From assembly GCA_022702705.1 (NCBI GenBank), contig CM040430.1, positions 71,251,982-71,315,981 on the forward strand: a DNA stretch of 64,000 nucleotides, given 5' to 3'. Made by a program: the position numbers and the translations under genes. Positions 58,198 through 64,000 of the stretch are shown here, in pieces. The number at the start of each line of letters is the position of its first letter. Within the stretch, counting starts at the first letter, position 1. Source of the stretch: Papilionanthe hookeriana x Papilionanthe teres (lineage: Eukaryota; Streptophyta; Magnoliopsida; Asparagales; Orchidaceae). The notes under the pieces are model-generated. The model did no database searches, was not told the origin of the DNA, and saw nothing but the letters and a program-made list of their open reading frames with translations.

Positions 58198-61100
58198 TGT
58201 TTTCGCCATTCTTTTTCTCTTTTTTTATTTTAAAAGGAGTCGCCAGCTTGTCAGTCGTCGTATACTTCCCCTATTCGAATAAATCTCCTTCCTGAATCAA
58301 ATAAGTGATTCGAAGAGGAGAGGAACCGATTAAGAAGGGACATATGACAAATTGACAAACAAGAGAAAAGAAAAACAAGGAGAGTCTACGTGCGATAAAC
58401 CTCGTAAGGATAAGTCAAGCATGTCCGCCCAAACAAGATCAGGCAGAGGCACCTTGATCCAATATCCGCGAAAGAAGTATCTACGTAGACTACCCATAAC
58501 CAGAGAGTCAAGTGTATGTACCTATTCTGGGGTCAAGAGCACTCCCAGAGGAACGTATTCCTACTGGTTAATTACATCTTGGGGGATACCCAAAAATACT
58601 CTCGATAAAAGGAGTTTCGCTTTATATTATCATAGACCTGGGGTATAGGCAATCAAAGGGAGATTATTCTGTGTGGGAAAGTCTCGAAACTTCAAAGCTC
58701 TCGCTAAGCCATCAGGCAGAGAGTAAGTCTCTCACATCCCAAATGGGGTAGCGGCTCATCAGCATACGAAACCCACAGAATAACCTAAATCATCTTGACG
58801 GGGGTATCCCAACACGTCAACGTCCGGGCCATAAGGGCAGAGGACAAATCTTCGTATCCCAAACGAGCGGCAACTCACTCGGCATCGGGCCGTCAAAATG
58901 ATATCAACGAAGTCAAGGAGCGAAAGGGCTCAACAGGGGTAGTTAAAGGAAGGAAGGAGTAATTCTAAAGGGGTAAAGGTAGCCGAGTCGGGGTATCACA
59001 AACTCGTCATCCAAAGCAGTAGGACCCTAAGTCTACCCGAACGTGAAGGTAGTCGACCCAACACATCCTGAGATCCCCGGTCAGCAATCCAAGAAATGCA
59101 TTATCCACGGGGACCTCGGTAGCTCTAAGGTTAAAGGAAGGAAACTCTATCCTATGACTATAAGCTGGAGCTCTAAGAGGTGGGTCTCACACCTGCCAAA
59201 GTGGCAAGGATGCCTCAGGAAAGAAGAGAAGGGGAGGTTCAGCTACAAAGCTGCAAACGCTCCAAACAAAAGGACTTACACCCCGTCTGGGTCGGGGAGT
59301 CTTCTAACACCCTAGGCGCACTAGACAACCACCTATAAAGGTATGCTGGGCCAGTCAAATTGGAGAAGCACGGGGACTCCTCCTCGGGACATGCAAATAT
59401 GAATGCAGTTATCTAGAGCGGTCCTTAAATAATGTAGAGGCCCTATTAATATGACTTGGGTGATAGCCATGCAATGCAACCCATTTAAAATCCGGCCCGA
59501 AGGCCATCCAAGAAAGTAAAAGTGCATATTTTAAAATCTTGAATATTTTAATCCTAAAATTCATTTATCTTGAATATTTTATTAGGATTTTTAACATATA
59601 AAGTTTACAATTTTAAGGTCCTTAAAGAGCCTAAATGATATCGTGAAATCCCAGATCACAGAAAGAAACAAGGAAAACACATGCAAGCATGCAAATATGC
59701 AATAAAAGCAAGAAAGAAAGCACTCCATAATAAAATAATAGAGGCCAAAATGCCGTTGGACCGGCAACATAATCCAGAAAAAGAAAAATGCGGTCGGACT
59801 CCGCATATACATGTGCGGTCCTAATTCTATACATCAATATAAAAATGCAGAATTAAGATACGGGACACGAGCATTGCTCCTAGTCCCCTCCACGTGGTTC
59901 CTACGCCAAACGCCTTGGAACCCGTGCTCGTATCTTATTTCTGCTACAGGACTCTCTTAGACTCTAAAAGTACAAAGAAAAAGAAAAAGACTCAATCCTG
60001 CATGAAAATAAGTGTTAGCGGGAAAAACTCACATGCAAAAGACGTATAATGTGCCATGCTTTATAAATGGGGGAGCTAAATAGCACCTGCAAGCAAAAAA
60101 TGTCAGAAATCATCACATGCTCCCCCCATAGCGGTACCTGTGTGTGGTATAAATAAGCATGGCTCCCTGCAGAAAAGCGTCCTAACATACTATCATACAT
60201 ATGCAGCATACAATCACATCACAGGCAAAGTGCAAAAGAAAGATACCTGGCTAGGGCAACCAATCCATCAAAGAATAATAGACAGACATCAAAAAGACTA
60301 CCTAGCAACCTAAGTCCTAGGCTAGCACACCATCTAACGAAAGTGCACAAACCTAGTGCCTAAGTGCAGAGTAAGTCTGGGTATAGTATGACTTTGACGG
60401 GGTCGTCATACCGACCCCGACCTAAAGATCCGAAGGATCTAAAGGGCGTCACGAAGAGGGGTGACACAAGTTAGATCCAATGGATTCTTAGCACAGTCAT
60501 ACTTGTGCCGATCCCGATGACTTAATTCGCATTGCTCATTGGGATCAACCCAACAAGCAATGCTTGTTAAGGCATCACGACTGACACAGGGTCACTCTTC
60601 TAACGAGCAGGACAGAACATCGAGGAATGGGTAAGCAAACAGTCATGCAAGAAGCCCACATTGTGATTGCTCCACTGAAGTACGAAACAATCACAACGGG
60701 CGCCCAAAAGGGCAAGCACACACATCATGCAAAATGCAAGGATGCTACATGCAAAGAGAATGCACCAAAGTGGTGATGGTGAGTATACCATAGAGGCAGT
60801 GACTCGAAAAGATCGGGCATGCCGTGAAGGCAGCGGCCCAAAGGATTGGTATGCCAAGGAGGCAGTGACCCGAAGGTGGGCATGCCGTAGTGGCAGCGGC
60901 CCGGAGGTGGAATAATTCTCACTAGGGAGAATCATAAAAGTGCGGTGCAAATGGAAATGCAAACACAGAATATGGTGCAACATGCAACCAGACCAACATG
61001 CATAAACATACAAACATGCAATATAATGCAATAAGTGGTCACATGCAAAATGCAACAAGATGGAGCATGCACATGCAACACAACCCCAACACTCGACGGC

Positions 61101-62693
61101 ATGTCGAACTCGTCCTAACGACCTCACATAGGTACCTAGGGTTAACGCTCTTGGATGTGCGGCATCGCCGACTCCAGCTTTGGCGTGGCTACGTGGAGGG
61201 CTTCCCCATCCGATTTCTCGTGGGGGAAACTCGCCATCGTTCGTAGGGCGGACTAGCTATAAACCTTTTTCCACTCTACTAACGCCCCGATCTTATAGGA
61301 CGGACTAGCTACAAAGCTTTTCACGTCCTCTAAGATCGAACTCAACTAATCCCTCCAAGGGATATTAGGAGCGCCAAAATCGTGGGAAATTGGGATTCCA
61401 ACCTAGCAGTACTAAAGCCTAAAGCTTACAACAGGAAACCGCTCGGCTACGAAGAGGACTGGCCAACACATAGGATTCCTAACCTACGGTTCACTCTAGG
61501 TAAATCAACGATCCATCACATAGGAGGCTCGACCGGTCGACATATGTCGTTCGGCACCTCCACCCCACGTGGGCGATCGAACCCACGTGCCTAGATCGGA
61601 CTAAACCTAGGGTCGGCTAAGGGATAAGAAAATTTCACCGCCGCGAAGGTTGAAGACGCGTTCTCTTTATGCTGAAGAAGAGCCCACGTTTCCGGCGAAC
61701 CGTCGGTGTTCGATCCACATGCCGACACGCCTCGCAATATGTACCTCGTCGAGCATGCAGGGAACGAGACAAAGTCTCAATGAGGGCAAGAGACACACCT
61801 CGCAACAAAACCACGCAAACAAGGGAGGAATACGTGAGAAATGCAAAGTACCAGAAATACATAATTTTAGCATATAAAAAAATATGTGACCGAAATATAC
61901 CTTCAAAAGGAGAATCAGACGGGCCACTAAATGTCGTGACGCTGTTGCCACCCCGAGGACGAGACAACGAGGTCGTCAAATAAGAAGTCGACGAGGGGGA
62001 GATGGTCGGCGACAAAGGAATCAAGAACATGCCCTAGATCACACTTGTTGGCCCAAGACGGGCTGGCCCGCACATTGCCGGTGAGAAACACGATGGAGGA
62101 GACTTCATCGGCGGGAAGGGAAACCGAAGAGAAAGCTCGGCCAAAGAAGGCCGAAAAAAGTTGAGGCTCAGACCGAGAAGGAGGCTGGCGAGGGAGAGCT
62201 TAGATCGGTTGCATATCTGTGCCGGCGTCGGAGGGGGCCGGCGGGACGCCAACTGCAAGAAAATAAGGCCGCGAGGCTGTCGTTCGAGAAAGGAAGAGAA
62301 GATTAAGGTGGCGGCGGTTGGCTACGGCAGCAAGGACTCGGCCCTGTGGTAGCCTTGTCGAGGATGGGAACTCCAGCAGTGAGGGACCGCCGGCAAGGAA
62401 AGGTGGCCGGCGAGGAACGGCGGCCAGCGTGGGAGGTAAGGAAGCTGCAAGGATCGCAAAATGAGGGAGCCGTGGCCGCTGATGGGGAGATCCGGACGGT
62501 GGTGGGGCCGGGCCGGTCTTCTCCGGCGACGAAGGAAGTCCGGCGAGGGTACCGGCGACGAAAGAGGGTAGCCCGGGCAGGAGCTCGCGAAATGTCGGCT
62601 AGGTTAAGGCTGGGTCGTGATTCCGGGAGAGAGAGGAGTGTTTTGCGTTGGTTTTTTTTTTATATATAAGATAATATATAATATTATATATAT

Positions 62694-62738
<45 letters not shown>

Positions 62739-63478
62739 ATATTATTATTATTATAATTATCCTCTGTGAATTTTCAGCATGTACACGTCCTCGCAGCGAA
62801 GCGAATGTCCCTCTTGGCTAAAATCGACGTTCCGGACGCAATGGTGCAGTCCGTTTCGCCATCCGGTGTCGTTCGGGCCCGTTCGGGCCATTTTCTGAGC
62901 GATTTAGCCAAAAATGATAATTTGCATATTTTAAGCCCGTTTGCGATGTCGTAGCAAAATGAACATCCTCCGTAGGTCAAATCGACGTCCCAGACACAAT
63001 CGTGTGATCCGTTTCGTCATCCGAAGTCGTTAGAGTAACTCTCTGATGATCGGGCTGAAAACGATAATTTGCACAATTTTTACCCCGCCCTCGAAGCTGT
63101 GGCAAAATAGACGTCCTTTCTACGTAATATCGATGTCCCGGACACACTTACGTAGTCCGTTTCATCGTTCGAGGTCATCTGAACAAGCTCGCCGGTGGAT
63201 GGGCCAATTTAAGTTAATTTTGCCCGCGACGCATCAAGTAACACTTGTCGGCCCGACCAAAACCATCTGACGTACAAAATGTCGACCGGCCTTCGCCTAA
63301 GTGAAAGCCAAAGTCTAACAGAATGACCCGGTTGTGTGCCCCTCAACACACACTGAAAGGTCACAAATGGATGTCTGGAGCTACGGGTGACTTATTTGCA
63401 TAAAGTACGATCCCGATGCGCTCGAGCGGACCTCCCACACATGTGATATATAAAATAATAAAAAAAATGATGCCAACA
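58198..63478 (-). repeat. Tat-3 5' LTR
   Basis: 5281 bp, with boundaries TGTTTTCGCC and TGCCAACA on the plus strand. As in the partner LTR, U3 (minus strand) is right-most, with roughly 150-bp repeats (62816-63200), a TATA region, then a GC-rich leader (about 61200-62640). Confidence 0.9.
62658..62757 (-). promoter_or_regulatory. TATA region of Tat-3 5' LTR with (TAA)n
   Basis: The minus strand reads TTATATATAAAAAAAAA just before CCAACGCAAAACACTCC. The adjacent microsatellite is (TAA/TTA)n, whereas the other LTR has (TA)n at the same place. Confidence 0.5.
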
Positions 63479-64000
63479 CATATTAAACTTAATTAATCAA
63501 AATTAAACCTTTTAATTAAGTTTAAAGACATAATAAACATAATTAACTCATTAAACCTTACTTAAATTAGGTTTAATATAAAAATCAAATCTTAATTAAG
63601 TTTAAAGACATATTAAACTTAATTAATCAAAATTAAACTTTTTTTAATTAAGTTTAAAGACATAATAAACTTAATTAAACCCATTAAACCTTACTTAAAT
63701 TAGGTTTAATATAAAAATTAAATCTTAATTAAGTTTAAAGACATTAAACTTAATTAATCAAAATTAAACCTTTTAATTAAGTTTAAAGATATAATAAACT
63801 TAATTAACTCATTAAACCTTACTTAAATTAGGTTTAATATAAAAATCAAATCTTAATTAAGTTTAAAGACATATTAAACTTAATTAATCAAAATTAAACT
63901 TTTTTTAATTAAGTTTAAAGACATAATAAACTTAATTAACCCATTAAACCTTACCTAAATTAGGTTTAAATACAAAAATCAACACTTTTAATTAAGTTTA
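63479..64000 (+). repeat. Tat-2 3' LTR, right part (130-bp array resumes)
   Basis: It begins with the target duplication CATAT (63479-63483) and continues the 130-bp array, reaching the array end seen at 24230-24270 in the 5' LTR. The remainder of the LTR is outside the window. Confidence 0.9.

Larger units (their letters stand above)
44521..63478 (-). mobile_element. Tat-3: large non-autonomous LTR retrotransposon
   Basis: An 18,958-bp element with terminal TG/CA, a CATAT target duplication, two direct LTRs (44521-49771 and 58198-63478) and an 8.4-kb interior without any recognisable gag or pol. Orientation is minus, because the Tat-type PBS (reverse complement at 58176-58192) adjoins the right LTR. 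The class fits a large retrotransposon derivative mobilised in trans by a Tat element. The LTRs differ by roughly 4% over the first 250 bp by eye, so insertion is relatively recent. Confidence 0.88.
18766..64000 (+). mobile_element. Tat-2: Tat/Ogre-lineage Ty3/gypsy element with AlkB ORF (3' end outside window)
   Basis: The element runs from a 5' LTR starting TGTTGACC (18766) through a PBS at 28434, gag-pol with dual RNase H, an AlkB ORF and a tandem-repeat 3' UTR to a 3' LTR starting at 39849. The 3' LTR is split by Tat-3 (44521-63478) and leaves the window. Tat lineage is supported by the TGGCGACTCCGCTGGGGA PBS, the Gag motif YPEEYDFVQYPKGF, the protease tail LGRPWLHEYKLVPSSLHQC, and an archaeal-type RNase H after the usual one. 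The first base of the 3' LTR differs (AG instead of TG). All ORFs are broken. Confidence 0.9.

Overview
The window looks like nuclear DNA of a flowering plant with a large, repeat-rich genome. It is made almost entirely of nested LTR retrotransposons of the Ty3/gypsy (Metaviridae) order, from the plant-specific Athila and Tat/Ogre lineages. I found no host gene, rRNA, tRNA or CRISPR array. All names rest on motif and domain recognition by eye; no database search was run.

Layout. (1) 1-5003 is the 3' part of a long Tat-type LTR (Tat-1) that ends in CA inside the 5' LTR of the next element. (2) 5004-16820 is a decayed Athila element: a 5' LTR remnant, a tRNA-Asp-type primer binding site, gag-pol (5432-10645), a small extra ORF with its own upstream TATA motif (11134-11537), an Athila env-like ORF (12370-13444), a polypurine tract and a complete 1.87-kb 3' LTR. 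(3) 16821-18765 looks like an inverted, truncated Tat LTR piece. (4) 18766-64000+ is a Tat/Ogre-type element (Tat-2). Its 5' LTR (18766 to about 28426, 9.7 kb) carries five or six successive unrelated tandem arrays. After the primer site come gag, protease, RT, two RNase H domains, integrase, and then a third ORF (36667-37924) that reads as an AlkB-type 2-oxoglutarate/Fe(II) dioxygenase of the plant ALKBH9/10 kind. A 110-bp minisatellite and the 3' LTR (39849 onward) follow. (5) 44521-63478 is a third LTR element (Tat-3), on the minus strand, inserted in the Tat-2 3' LTR with a 5-bp target duplication (CATAT). It has 5.25-kb LTRs, an 8.4-kb non-coding interior and a Tat-type primer site, so it is non-autonomous. 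The Tat-2 3' LTR resumes at 63479 and runs off the window.

How the parts work together. Each coding element once made a Gag shell and a Pol polyprotein (protease, RT, RNase H, integrase) from a full-length RNA started in its 5' LTR. Tat-2 keeps intact catalytic residues in RT, archaeal-type RNase H, integrase and the AlkB domain, but stops and frameshifts break every ORF. The AlkB ORF sits where plant Ty3/gypsy elements carry a third, possibly spliced ORF. It is the best candidate for an unusual system: a retrotransposon-borne nucleic-acid demethylase. The second notable feature is the Tat-2 U3 promoter region, built from about 20 copies of an 80-bp repeat packed with TTGAC W-box motifs just upstream of a TATA box, followed by a GC-rich island of perfect hairpins in the RNA leader.
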